Shown here piece after piece: positions 1-6,123 of a stretch of 40,852 nucleotides of DNA (positions are counted from its first letter, which is position 1; every line of letters begins with the position of its first letter). The DNA comes from a virus. The position numbers and the translations under genes were made by a program. Below the pieces are notes generated by a model, which ran no database searches, had not been told where the DNA came from, and saw only the letters and a program-made list of their open reading frames with translations. Where the stretch lies: the IMG/VR virus record IMGVR_UViG_3300006793_005160, positions 1 through 40,852 of that record; one strand, 5' to 3'.

Positions 1-186
1 AGCGTTGTGTATGTCATCATAAGGGTCAACTTCATCTGTGTTGTACTCATTAATGCGTACTCGTACTCGATCTAATGTGTCAGCGAGAACACCAAACAGT
101 GCTGCCGTCATACCAAAGAGGTATCCAACAGCATTCAATAACTGTATAGTGCCTGTGAGCGTCACTGTGCTTATACGTTTAATCAT
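1..186 (-). CDS. Small hydrophobic protein, partial at window edge
   Basis: Open frame of 62 codons running off the window start; the 3' end is not seen. The start ATG overlaps the stop of the upstream 81-residue gene as ATGA (183-186), so it is translationally coupled. After a basic start (MIKR) residues 8-36 are mostly hydrophobic (one likely membrane helix), followed by an Arg-rich then acidic tail. I do not recognise the family. The gene is supported by open frame and coupling only. Confidence 0.6.
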   Translation of the reverse strand, partial: MIKRISTVTLTGTIQLLNAVGYLFGMTAALFGVLADTLDRVRVRINEYNTDEVDPYDDIHNA

Positions 187-428
187 AGTAGTTCTTTGTG
201 GGTTATTGACTCTGAATCATCGCTACCGCGTGCCGCTTCGCGGCTCAGTGCATCTGGCGCTACCCCTTCGGGGCTGTCAGACTCTGTGCGGGTCACCACT
301 GATGCATGGAACTTGGGTCCACTTATCCAATATGATGCTGCTGCACGTAGGTTCTGTAGTGTATAGTTCTCAGGCATTTCTTCTGCTGGTACACTGAACT
401 TGAGTGTTATGTCGTGTGTTCGTTTCAT
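183..428 (-). CDS. Hypothetical 81-residue protein
   Basis: The start at 428 is chosen because its ATG overlaps the stop of the upstream membrane-peptide gene (ATGA, 425-428); the frame is also open further upstream to 524. Residues 1-50 look like a small globular domain (MKRTHDITLKFSVPAEEMP start). Residues 51-81 are a polar, Glu/Asp/Ser/Ala-rich tail encoded by the two GC-rich hairpins at 232-273. Its own stop overlaps the start of the next gene. No family recognised; the tail looks like a later insertion into a shorter gene. Confidence 0.6.
   Translation of the reverse strand: MKRTHDITLKFSVPAEEMPENYTLQNLRAAASYWISGPKFHASVVTRTESDSPEGVAPDALSREAARGSDDSESITHKELL
232..273. repeat. Pair of GC-rich triloop hairpins
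   Basis: Two perfect short palindromes lie 18 bases apart: GCCGC-TTC-GCGGC (232-244) and CCCC-TTC-GGGG (263-273). They lie inside the 81-residue gene and encode its polar tail. The local GC content is far above the surroundings, so this may be a REP-like or small inserted element rather than ancestral coding sequence. Confidence 0.45.
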
Positions 429-559
429 TGGAATGCACCCACTAGCACAAGCAGGACGCCTATCATAATGCTTGTTGTTAACACAAACTTTATCTGTTCT
501 TGCATGTCCTTTTTGCGTGTCCACAATCCCAATCCCTTGAGTGTTTTCTTAATCTTCAT
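425..559 (-). CDS. Small single-pass membrane protein, 44 aa
   Basis: A Lys/Arg-rich N terminus (MKIKKTLKGLGLWTRKKD) is followed by a hydrophobic helix at about residues 24-43 (FVLTTSIMIGVLLVLVGAF), giving an N-in single-span topology. It is first in a three-gene run joined by ATGA overlaps. The start lies only 6 bases below the -10 box of a strong promoter and has no Shine-Dalgarno sequence, so the message may be leaderless; the in-frame ATG at codon 19 is an alternative. Function unknown. Confidence 0.6.
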   Translation of the reverse strand: MKIKKTLKGLGLWTRKKDMQEQIKFVLTTSIMIGVLLVLVGAFQ

Positions 560-565
560 ATGTGT

Positions 566-595
566 ATTATATAACCCTTTTGGTGTCTCTGTCAA
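566..595 (-). promoter_or_regulatory. Sigma70-type promoter, minus strand
   Basis: On the minus strand TTGACA (590-595) is followed after 18 bases by TATAAT (566-571). It would start transcription at or next to the ATG at 559, so it drives the three small coupled genes with little or no leader. Confidence 0.7.
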
Positions 596-629
596 CTAGA
601 TTGTGGCTGGCATTTATCCAAAATAAACA

Positions 630-637
630 ATAAATAC
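630..637 (+). promoter_or_regulatory. T4-late-type promoter, ATAAATAC
   Basis: ATAAATAC lies 37 bases before the GTG of the RimK-like gene and matches the motif repeated before many genes in this window. Confidence 0.5.
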
Positions 638-674
638 ACTGTCAGAAACCCCCCGTGTATTCAAGGAGCGTAAC

Positions 675-1556
675 GTGAAAGCGTGGATCATACAGCAAAA
701 ACGCAGTGCGGCAACCCGCTACGAAACCCAACGGCTAATAGATGAGGGTGGGCCTGGCACAGAGCTTATACTGCACCCTAGTATAGACATCATAGTTAGC
801 AGGGAGGATCGTCGCAGCATACGTGTACGCAACAAGGTGGTTGAACTGCCCTCAGTTATCATACCACGCACAGGATCAGGCACGGGCTACTTTGGACTTG
901 CTATACTAAGACATCTAGAACGATTGGGCATACCCTCTGTTAATCACAGTGACGGCATAGAAGCAACACGTGATAAACTGTATGCACATCAGATATTTGC
1001 AGCAGAAGGCGTACCCACACCCAAGACCATACTGGTAAGACATCCGGTCAACGCCAACCTCGTAGAGCGTGAGCTTGGCTTCCCGGCAGTTGTTAAAATA
1101 TTTGCAGGGTCATACGGCAAGGGTGTATACTTGGTAGAAAGCAAGGAGAAGTTCAAGGACTTTGTGGAGTTTGCACACGGTATTAAAAGCGATGAAGCCA
1201 TCATTGTGCAGCGTTACATAGATCAAAAGCCAGGCCAGGATGTTAGGGTGTTTGTTGTAGGGGGTAAGGTCATAGGGGCTATGCAACGTAGCTCTATGGA
1301 CGGCAGCTTCAAGGCCAACATAACACGTGGAGGCATGGGTGAGAACTATCCCATAGATGAGGCTCTAGAAGAGATATCACTAAGGGTAACAGAAGCCCTT
1401 GACCTAGACGTAGCAGGCGTTGATCTACTGCATGGGCCTGATGGAAACTATCTAGTGTGTGAAGCCAACTCAGCACCAGGGTTTCAGGGTTTTGAGAAGG
1501 CCACAGGCGTTAACGTAGCTAAAGCCATCATAAAATACGCTCATACAAAAGTATAG
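675..1556 (+). CDS. rimK: RimK-like ATP-grasp ligase
   Basis: 293 residues, matching the RimK alpha-L-glutamate ligase family over its length. RimK enzymes add glutamates to the C terminus of a target (ribosomal protein S6 in E. coli) using ATP. Recognisable blocks are the N-terminal IPRTGSGTGYFGLAILR segment, a Lys in FPAVVKIFAGSYGKGV (ATP binding, about 140-155), QRYI (near 182), and the Mg-binding DVAGVDLL...VCEANSAPGFQGFEK near the end. The start is GTG at 675 with AAGGAG 6 bases upstream. It opens a plus-strand run of small genes. The phage target is unknown: host S6 or a virion protein are both possible. GC content is well above later genes. Confidence 0.9.
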   Translation: MKAWIIQQKRSAATRYETQRLIDEGGPGTELILHPSIDIIVSREDRRSIRVRNKVVELPSVIIPRTGSGTGYFGLAILRHLERLGIPSVNHSDGIEATRDKLYAHQIFAAEGVPTPKTILVRHPVNANLVERELGFPAVVKIFAGSYGKGVYLVESKEKFKDFVEFAHGIKSDEAIIVQRYIDQKPGQDVRVFVVGGKVIGAMQRSSMDGSFKANITRGGMGENYPIDEALEEISLRVTEALDLDVAGVDLLHGPDGNYLVCEANSAPGFQGFEKATGVNVAKAIIKYAHTKV

Positions 1557-1564
1557 CTAAATAT
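1557..1564 (+). promoter_or_regulatory. T4-late-type promoter, CTAAATAT
   Basis: CTAAATAT overlaps the very end of the RimK-like gene and lies 27 bases before the next ATG (1592). Confidence 0.4.
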
Positions 1565-1591
1565 TTGTGTAATCATACGGAGAATATACAA

Positions 1592-1840
1592 ATGTCAGAA
1601 GAGCAATACACTGACGAAGAGTACACACAAGAAGCAATAACCATTGCAGAACTCTTTGAAGAAGAACTAGACATACTATCAAAGCAGCATACAATCCTAT
1701 TACAAAAAGGCACTACTGAGGCCACACTGGCTGCACGTGATCTCAATTGCGTAATCAAATACTTTAAAGCACGACTGGGTTTAGAAGAAACTGATCTAGA
1801 AGAACTATATGGTGCTGACCCAGAAAGAATGTTACACTAG
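1592..1840 (+). CDS. Small acidic helical protein, 82 aa
   Basis: The start at 1592 (MSEEQYTDEE) is preferred over upstream in-frame codons because GGAG sits 9 bases before it. Residues 1-20 are strongly acidic and the rest is predicted helical, with no membrane segment or cysteine cluster. It follows the RimK-like ligase and has its own late-type promoter. An acidic partner protein is conceivable, but I do not recognise the family. Confidence 0.75.
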   Translation: MSEEQYTDEEYTQEAITIAELFEEELDILSKQHTILLQKGTTEATLAARDLNCVIKYFKARLGLEETDLEELYGADPERMLH

Positions 1841-1858
1841 ATAAGAAAGGAGTCTATC

Positions 1859-2269
1859 GTGAGTAATCGTTTCCATTTAGCCATTGAAGGTGGCAACCTA
1901 GAGCATACCCTGCCATTTTATACAGACATCTTGGGCTGTACCCTAGACATGGCTGAAGCCGGACGTTGGCAAGACGTTGACTTTTGGGGTAATGAGTTAA
2001 CCCTACATGAATCAATACCCAGGGTTGGTAAGGGGCCTGATAGGCATAGGCATGAAGTAGACATGGGTAAAGTGTGCGTACCACACTTAGGCATACACTT
2101 ACCCTATGATGAGTATCAACGTGTACGTGCTTCTGTAAAGGATAGCGTGGGCTTTCTAGATACACCCTATGTACGCTTTGAGGGTACTGACTATGAGCAG
2201 GAAACATTCTTTGTTGAAGACCCTAACTATAACGTATTAGAAATAAAAAGCATGGTCAAGGATGGTTGA
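1859..2269 (+). CDS. Glyoxalase/extradiol-dioxygenase-like VOC protein
   Basis: 136 residues with the vicinal-oxygen-chelate layout: two beta-alpha-beta-beta-beta modules. His6 (RFHLAIEG), His76 (VPHLGIHL) and Glu128 (NVLEIK) sit where VOC metal ligands occur, and FFVEDPNYNVLEIK is the typical closing strand. VOC proteins bind a divalent metal and act on small oxygenated or thiol substrates; the substrate here cannot be read from sequence. Start GTG at 1859 with AAGGAG 6 bases upstream. Its end overlaps the next gene by 8 bases. Confidence 0.8.
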   Translation: MSNRFHLAIEGGNLEHTLPFYTDILGCTLDMAEAGRWQDVDFWGNELTLHESIPRVGKGPDRHRHEVDMGKVCVPHLGIHLPYDEYQRVRASVKDSVGFLDTPYVRFEGTDYEQETFFVEDPNYNVLEIKSMVKDG

Positions 2270-2699
2270 CGTTAGGGAGCAGTTCAGCACCTACATAAGC
2301 GAACACGCTAACGAAGTAGGGTTTGATATGCCCACACATATATCAGACTATCTTATAGACCTATGTGCTGATAGGCTAGACAAGCCAGAGCTTATACCCG
2401 AACCCAGCTTTGGTGAACGTTGGCTTAACCTACAAGAACTAGACAGGGCCTACCTGTTCCAAGAATATGCCGATCAATGTTTGTTCTTTGTGTCCTTGAT
2501 GCCCGAGTATGGTAAGAAGAGAGGCCTGGACATAGAATACTATGCTTCACTGGGCATAAGCAGTTACTACACCGTGGGTGACAAGATACACGACAGCACC
2601 TACATACAATTAGGTAACTGGTTTTATCATTTACAAAAGTTTCTTAACAGTGCAATCAGACCAAAGCAAAGACTGATACTTTTAGATAAATATTTGTAA
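2262..2699 (+). CDS. Conserved hypothetical helical protein, 145 aa
   Basis: The start overlaps the VOC gene by 8 bases. The segment YADQCLFFVSLMPEYGKK followed by DIEYYASLGISSYYTVGD resembles a family of uncharacterised bacterial proteins with a 'yxxLGdxsLyvsGffP...vdYYixmGgsAYg' pattern, which I know only as hypothetical. The product is soluble, mostly alpha-helical and shorter than those bacterial relatives. It is a probable host-derived gene in a phage operon; function unknown. Confidence 0.75.
   Translation: MVDVREQFSTYISEHANEVGFDMPTHISDYLIDLCADRLDKPELIPEPSFGERWLNLQELDRAYLFQEYADQCLFFVSLMPEYGKKRGLDIEYYASLGISSYYTVGDKIHDSTYIQLGNWFYHLQKFLNSAIRPKQRLILLDKYL
2686..2693 (+). promoter_or_regulatory. 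T4-late-type promoter, ATAAATAT
   Basis: ATAAATAT overlaps the last codons of the preceding gene and lies 22 bases before the ATG at 2716. Confidence 0.45.
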
Positions 2700-2715
2700 C
2701 AAGGAAAACACAATC

Positions 2716-2907
2716 ATGTTAAGTAAGCAATGTAAATTACATTTGAAAGAAGTAGGAGAAACTGGACCAGAGCATATGATTAAGGCTCTTAAAGTTGCAG
2801 TTAAACTACAGTTGTTGGTGCCTGCACTACTAATACACAGTGTTGCACCACGCTTTTTTAGCAAGACATCAACAAAAGTAATGACAGACATATTGGAGAA
2901 CAGATGA
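2716..2907 (+). CDS. DUF6356-like small membrane protein
   Basis: 63 residues matching the pattern of alphaproteobacterial DUF6356 proteins: a short polar start with C-x-x-H-x-x-x-VGET-x-x-EHM, a hydrophobic helix (about 22-45), a His-x-x-x-P-x-x-F segment and a K-T-S/T tail. These are host-type inner-membrane proteins of unknown role. Its stop overlaps the next start (ATGA, 2904-2907), and it carries a late-type promoter. Confidence 0.75.
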   Translation: MLSKQCKLHLKEVGETGPEHMIKALKVAVKLQLLVPALLIHSVAPRFFSKTSTKVMTDILENR

Positions 2908-3140
2908 TTGAACAATTAGAAATGTTGGCTGAAAGTGGACCTAAGTGGGCTCAGGAAAGAGCAAGTATGGCCTGTCAGATATATGAACAGTATCAAGGTG
3001 GTGGGCTAGAAGAATTTGAATACCAAGACATTATGTTGCGTCTTATAGAAGAACCAAAGATAGATCAAGACGCAGGAGACGACTTAGATACAAAGGCACT
3101 TTTAATTACAGCAGTACATCAGGTAGGGAACATAGTATGA
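2904..3140 (+). CDS. Hypothetical 78-residue protein
   Basis: Coupled by ATGA overlaps on both sides (2904-2907 and 3137-3140), with GGAG upstream of the start. Residues 1-30 form an amphipathic helix and the C-terminal half is acidic (DQDAGDDLD). No cysteine motif or membrane segment. Family not recognised; the tight packing suggests co-expression with the DUF6356-like and downstream genes. Confidence 0.75.
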   Translation: MIEQLEMLAESGPKWAQERASMACQIYEQYQGGGLEEFEYQDIMLRLIEEPKIDQDAGDDLDTKALLITAVHQVGNIV

Positions 3141-3376
3141 AAATAGCAGAAGTATTAGATACACGTTTTGTAGAAGAACCAGCAAGTAGAGCTTTATGCA
3201 CATCTGGTAAGCCTGATAGTGCGTTAGGAGCCAGTCAACTAGCATCTTGTAAGTCACAAGGCTATCGTTCACGTGATGGTGAAAAAAGCCATAAAGTAGG
3301 ATCAGAAAGAGTAAAAGTTAGAGGTAAAAAGATTAAGGGCAAGAAGTACGGCGGCCCACTACCAGATTGGTCCTAA
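3137..3376 (+). CDS. Small basic phage protein, 79 aa
   Basis: Begins MKIAEVLDTR, the same kind of N terminus as the 49-residue protein at 26149, and ends in a Lys/Gly-rich basic tail (KIKGKKYGGPLPDWS). The central LASCKSQGYRSRDGEKSHK segment resembles a small protein I recall from marine T4-like phages. Three cysteines are present. The strong positive charge is compatible with nucleic-acid binding, but function is unknown. ATGA-coupled to the preceding gene. Confidence 0.75.
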   Translation: MKIAEVLDTRFVEEPASRALCTSGKPDSALGASQLASCKSQGYRSRDGEKSHKVGSERVKVRGKKIKGKKYGGPLPDWS

Positions 3377-3379
3377 GCC

Positions 3380-3943
3380 ATGCCAGTTAAACCCGTTAAT
3401 GGCAGTTTACTTGTTGCTCCGCCAGGTATGGTGGATTCTCGCTTTAGCCGAACAGCACTCCTAGTAACACATCATAACAAACACAACTCTTGGGCGTTAT
3501 GTGTTAACAGAATGACTCCACACAATTTAGAAAGTTTAGCAAGAGAGATTGAACTTGATGTTCAGAATCTTCGCTTCCCATTGTTCTGGGGTGGCCCTGT
3601 ACAAAAAGGTTCTGTATGGATGTTACACAGCAAAGAGTGGGAAAACGAACACACAATGTATGTTAATGAAGATTGGCGTGTTACATCAAACGAAAGCATG
3701 TTTCACTGTCTAGCAGATGGTGATGCTCCACGTTGGTTTAGAGTGTGCTATGGTTTATGCCAATGGGGTCCAGGTCAATTAGATATGGAACTTAATGGCC
3801 AGCCACCATTTGTTAAAAACAGCTCATGGCTAGTTGCCAACGATACTACTCCTGAACAATTGTTTAGTGAAGATCCTAATGAATTATGGGAATATAGTGT
3901 TAAGGCCGCAGGAAGACAATCAGTCGATACTTGGTTGGCTTAG
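3380..3943 (+). CDS. UPF0301 / YqgE (AlgH) family protein
   Basis: 187 residues, the usual size for the YqgE/AlgH family, with its landmarks in order: G-S-L-L-V-A-P-P-G-M near residue 8, R-F-S-R-T-A-L-L-V-T near 22, CVNR (42-45), FWGGPV (70-75), WMLHS (81-85), an S-rich VTSNES block, then CYGLCQWGPGQLDMEL (about 121-136). The family is host-type and of unknown molecular role; AlgH has been tied to alginate regulation. Its last 24 bases overlap the end of the convergent endonuclease VII gene. Confidence 0.88.
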   Translation: MPVKPVNGSLLVAPPGMVDSRFSRTALLVTHHNKHNSWALCVNRMTPHNLESLAREIELDVQNLRFPLFWGGPVQKGSVWMLHSKEWENEHTMYVNEDWRVTSNESMFHCLADGDAPRWFRVCYGLCQWGPGQLDMELNGQPPFVKNSSWLVANDTTPEQLFSEDPNELWEYSVKAAGRQSVDTWLA

Positions 3944-4315
3944 ATATTTAATAGCATTTTCCAATACATCAACCCTATCTTGTAACTGACCCAGTGCCCT
4001 ATTACATGTATGGCATATCCAACCTCTAAACTTTTCAGTCTTATGGTCGTGATCCAAGCACCAATGTCCGCTCTTTCGTCCGCCCATACCTTTCACTTCA
4101 GCCGCACCTTTAAGGCATATAGGGCATGTATGATCCTCAGGGGGTGGTGGTACTTCTTTACGTAGTTTGTTTCGTACACGGGTTAGGTTTGAGTTACACT
4201 TACGACATTCAGTGCGTAAGTAGTTTGCACCAGAGCTTTTACAAAATTGATCTAAAGGTTGCTCTATGCCACACTTACTACACTTCTTCAGTGTTATCGA
4301 CGTATTCAACATCAT
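3920..4315 (-). CDS. Recombination endonuclease VII family nuclease
   Basis: 131 residues, related to T4 gp49. The core has CPIC (64-67), CLDHDHKT (86-93, catalytic DHDH) and a CHTCN (101-105) zinc site followed by ALGQLQD. An extra N-terminal pair of CxxC motifs (12-15, 37-40) suggests a second zinc finger. In T4 this enzyme resolves branched DNA before packaging; related proteins also occur as free-standing HNH-type nucleases. The start overlaps the upstream gene by 38 bases, so a slightly later start is possible, but the CxxC pair requires this region. Confidence 0.88.
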   Translation of the reverse strand: MMLNTSITLKKCSKCGIEQPLDQFCKSSGANYLRTECRKCNSNLTRVRNKLRKEVPPPPEDHTCPICLKGAAEVKGMGGRKSGHWCLDHDHKTEKFRGWICHTCNRALGQLQDRVDVLENAIKYLSQPSID

Positions 4316-4556
4316 CTATATCCCAGATATCATCAAAACTACAACGGAAAGTCTTACGACTCTTTTCGTCATATAGTTCTACTAGTTTAGATTCTAAGTC
4401 TCGTACTTGGATGATGCCAAAGCTCTCATACTCTCCTGGGCCTGCCAATGGTGTGTCAGATAAACCTGGAGGCCTACCAAATGTATCTAGCATAGTTGTT
4501 ACTTTAAACTTACACCCATAGCTCTTGCCGGGTTGAATATCTTCAATCTTGTACAT
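4278..4556 (-). CDS. Hypothetical 92-residue protein
   Basis: Begins MYKIEDIQPGKSYGCKFKV and is rich in short beta-type segments, so a small beta-barrel is likely, followed by an acidic C-terminal tail (DIWDIDDVEYVDNTEEV). Overlaps the upstream gene by 14 bases and the endonuclease VII gene by 38. It belongs to a minus-strand run of small genes. Family not recognised. Confidence 0.7.
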   Translation of the reverse strand: MYKIEDIQPGKSYGCKFKVTTMLDTFGRPPGLSDTPLAGPGEYESFGIIQVRDLESKLVELYDEKSRKTFRCSFDDIWDIDDVEYVDNTEEV

Positions 4557-4839
4557 GTTCCATCTCCATCGGTTGGTAGCCTGTTGCTACTTGCATTTTT
4601 TTAATTATAACTTTAACTTGATCACTTGTCAAGTATCCTTTTACAGTATCTCCAGGATTAGTTATACCAGGCATCTCAGTCATGATACCTTCTTTAAATA
4701 CACCTATTTCAAACATGTCTTTGTCTCCGCCATAGGTATACTTGCCCTTCACAATGCTGAGTTCATAATCGCCAAACGCTAGTCTAGCCTGTATGCCTCC
4801 GTGATAGAGTGTTTCAAAATTATATTCATCAGTTATCAT
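4543..4839 (-). CDS. Conserved small phage protein, 98 aa
   Basis: The start at 4839 (MITDEYNFETLYHGG) is chosen over an upstream in-frame ATG because GGAGG lies 7 bases before it. The pattern FGDYELSIVKGKYTYGG, then EIGVF, then MPGITNPGDTVKGYLT resembles a hypothetical protein of marine T4-like phages. Predicted beta-rich and soluble. Function unknown. Confidence 0.75.
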   Translation of the reverse strand: MITDEYNFETLYHGGIQARLAFGDYELSIVKGKYTYGGDKDMFEIGVFKEGIMTEMPGITNPGDTVKGYLTSDQVKVIIKKMQVATGYQPMEMEHVQD

Positions 4840-5140
4840 CTTCTTCTTCCTCCACGCATAAACGTTCCATAGTCTTATAGTGTTCATACGCTTTTTGTAA
4901 TGCTTCGTACTTTTCCAACTTAGCAGGGTCTGGTACTAAAATGTTTAGCCTTGCTTCAATAGCTTCTAGTCGTTTGCGCATTTCGCCGCCAACTTCAGGC
5001 TCTACAGAATAAGTTGTATTGTAACTGAACTCACTACCTGTGTCGTTATAGTCACCAATATCTATAGTAAATGTTCCTGTTGCACCAGTACCTGTGTAGG
5101 CAATATCTTCTGATGGACTAATTGTGTATTCGTCACCCAT
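4829..5140 (-). CDS. Conserved small phage protein with helical C terminus
   Basis: The N-terminal half is Thr/Gly-rich beta-type sequence; the C-terminal half (RLEAIEARLNILVPDPAKL, then EALQKAYEHYKTMERL) is a helical hairpin common to a marine T4-like phage hypothetical family, ending in an acidic tail. The start at 5140 is favoured by GAGGG 6-7 bases upstream, a layout shared by the gene at 6088; the ATG at 5152, which overlaps the upstream stop as ATGA, would add 4 residues. Confidence 0.75.
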   Translation of the reverse strand: MGDEYTISPSEDIAYTGTGATGTFTIDIGDYNDTGSEFSYNTTYSVEPEVGGEMRKRLEAIEARLNILVPDPAKLEKYEALQKAYEHYKTMERLCVEEEEDDN

Positions 5141-5148
5141 ATGATCCC

Positions 5149-5385
5149 TCATTTTTTCCCTTTCGTAGCACGTTTAGCTCTCGCTTTGATTTGTGCTGGT
5201 GTTTGGCCGCCTGGACTAAGTTTGTCTATGCGACATGCAAATAAATGTTTCTTACCACTGTTTGATATTAACACAGGTTGGCCATGTTCGTCAAGCTGAA
5301 TATCAACAATCTTTATAGGGACATTCTTAAAACGTCCGACCATTGCAGTATCACCTACGTTTATATCTACAGTAAACTTCTTCAT
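5149..5385 (-). CDS. Small SH3-like phage protein, 78 aa
   Basis: Start at 5385 is set by an ATGA overlap with the upstream gene and GGAGG upstream. The pattern MVGRFKNVPIKIVDI, then DEHGQPVLISNSGKKHLF, then RIDKLSP resembles a short beta-barrel protein of T4-like phages. The C terminus is strongly basic (RAKRATKGKK). Function unknown; nucleic-acid binding is a guess from charge. Confidence 0.7.
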   Translation of the reverse strand: MKKFTVDINVGDTAMVGRFKNVPIKIVDIQLDEHGQPVLISNSGKKHLFACRIDKLSPGGQTPAQIKARAKRATKGKK

Positions 5386-5846
5386 ATGATCTGACCTCCC
5401 CACTCTTTAGTTCTTTCGTCTCCGAGGTGCCAGTTACTATCTACAGGGCCGCTACATAATGTATGCTTGAGATAAAGTTTGTATTTTGTTCGCTTACTAA
5501 CCTCAGCCATACCTAAATGCTTTTCACTTATAATACAGATACCATAATCGAAACCACAATAAACAATGCTATCAAGTCTATGCTTTCGCATGTAAGTTAC
5601 AAGGTCTTCTTGTGTCTGCATGTTCTTATATTGAGATAGATGACTAATACATTGTAAATGATCAGGAACTACTTTAGCCTTGTGCTTCATAGGTCTAAGA
5701 TAGTATTCTATCTTCTGTGCCAATCGAATTGCTTCAGCAGCCTTCCAAGGATAGAGAGTATCTTGTTCCCAACCCATAGACTGACAAGGATGCATTACTA
5801 ACCATAATGCCTTGCTTTGAAGATGTTTCGATTGAATATCTTTCAT
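5382..5846 (-). CDS. Possible isochorismatase-fold protein
   Basis: 154 residues. The opening ALWLVMHPCQSM, the WKAAEAIRLAQKIEYYL helix and LDSIVYCGFDYGICIISE near residue 95 resemble the strand-helix order of isochorismatase-like hydrolases. The canonical catalytic Asp-Lys-Cys triad is not clear, so activity cannot be claimed. Its start shares one base with the upstream stop (TAATG), and its stop overlaps the next start as ATGA. It could equally be an unrelated phage alpha/beta protein. Confidence 0.5.
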   Translation of the reverse strand: MKDIQSKHLQSKALWLVMHPCQSMGWEQDTLYPWKAAEAIRLAQKIEYYLRPMKHKAKVVPDHLQCISHLSQYKNMQTQEDLVTYMRKHRLDSIVYCGFDYGICIISEKHLGMAEVSKRTKYKLYLKHTLCSGPVDSNWHLGDERTKEWGGQII

Positions 5847-6088
5847 TAGTGCAACATACGTGATTTTGGTTCGTGATCATCTAAGAACGGCTTCACTTTG
5901 TCCGCAGTTTTCACAAGATTATCTATAACCTTTTCAAAGTCAGTGTCATGAAGACCTGTTTTGTACAACCTAAGTGCAATAGACATTAGTACTGCCGCAA
6001 CACCCATTATATCTTGTTGTGCGTCACATTCTTTTGCCGCTTCTGCAAAGATTAAGTTGTAAAACTTACTCATATCATCTTCGTTCAT
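5846..6088 (-). CDS. Hypothetical helical protein, 80 aa
   Basis: Start at 6088 is preceded by GAGGGATAAT, the same translation-start layout as the gene starting at 5140. Predicted all-helical; it contains AVLMSIALRLYKTGL and an acidic start. Stop and next start share a base (TAATG). Family not recognised. Confidence 0.7.
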   Translation of the reverse strand: MNEDDMSKFYNLIFAEAAKECDAQQDIMGVAAVLMSIALRLYKTGLHDTDFEKVIDNLVKTADKVKPFLDDHEPKSRMLH

Positions 6089-6123
6089 ATTATCCCTCGT
6101 TTTCTAAATCCCATATTACTATA

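Noticed and set aside
5382-5846. Firm isochorismatase call
   Set aside because: The fold resembles it, but the Asp-Lys-Cys triad cannot be assigned, so it is kept only as a possible match.
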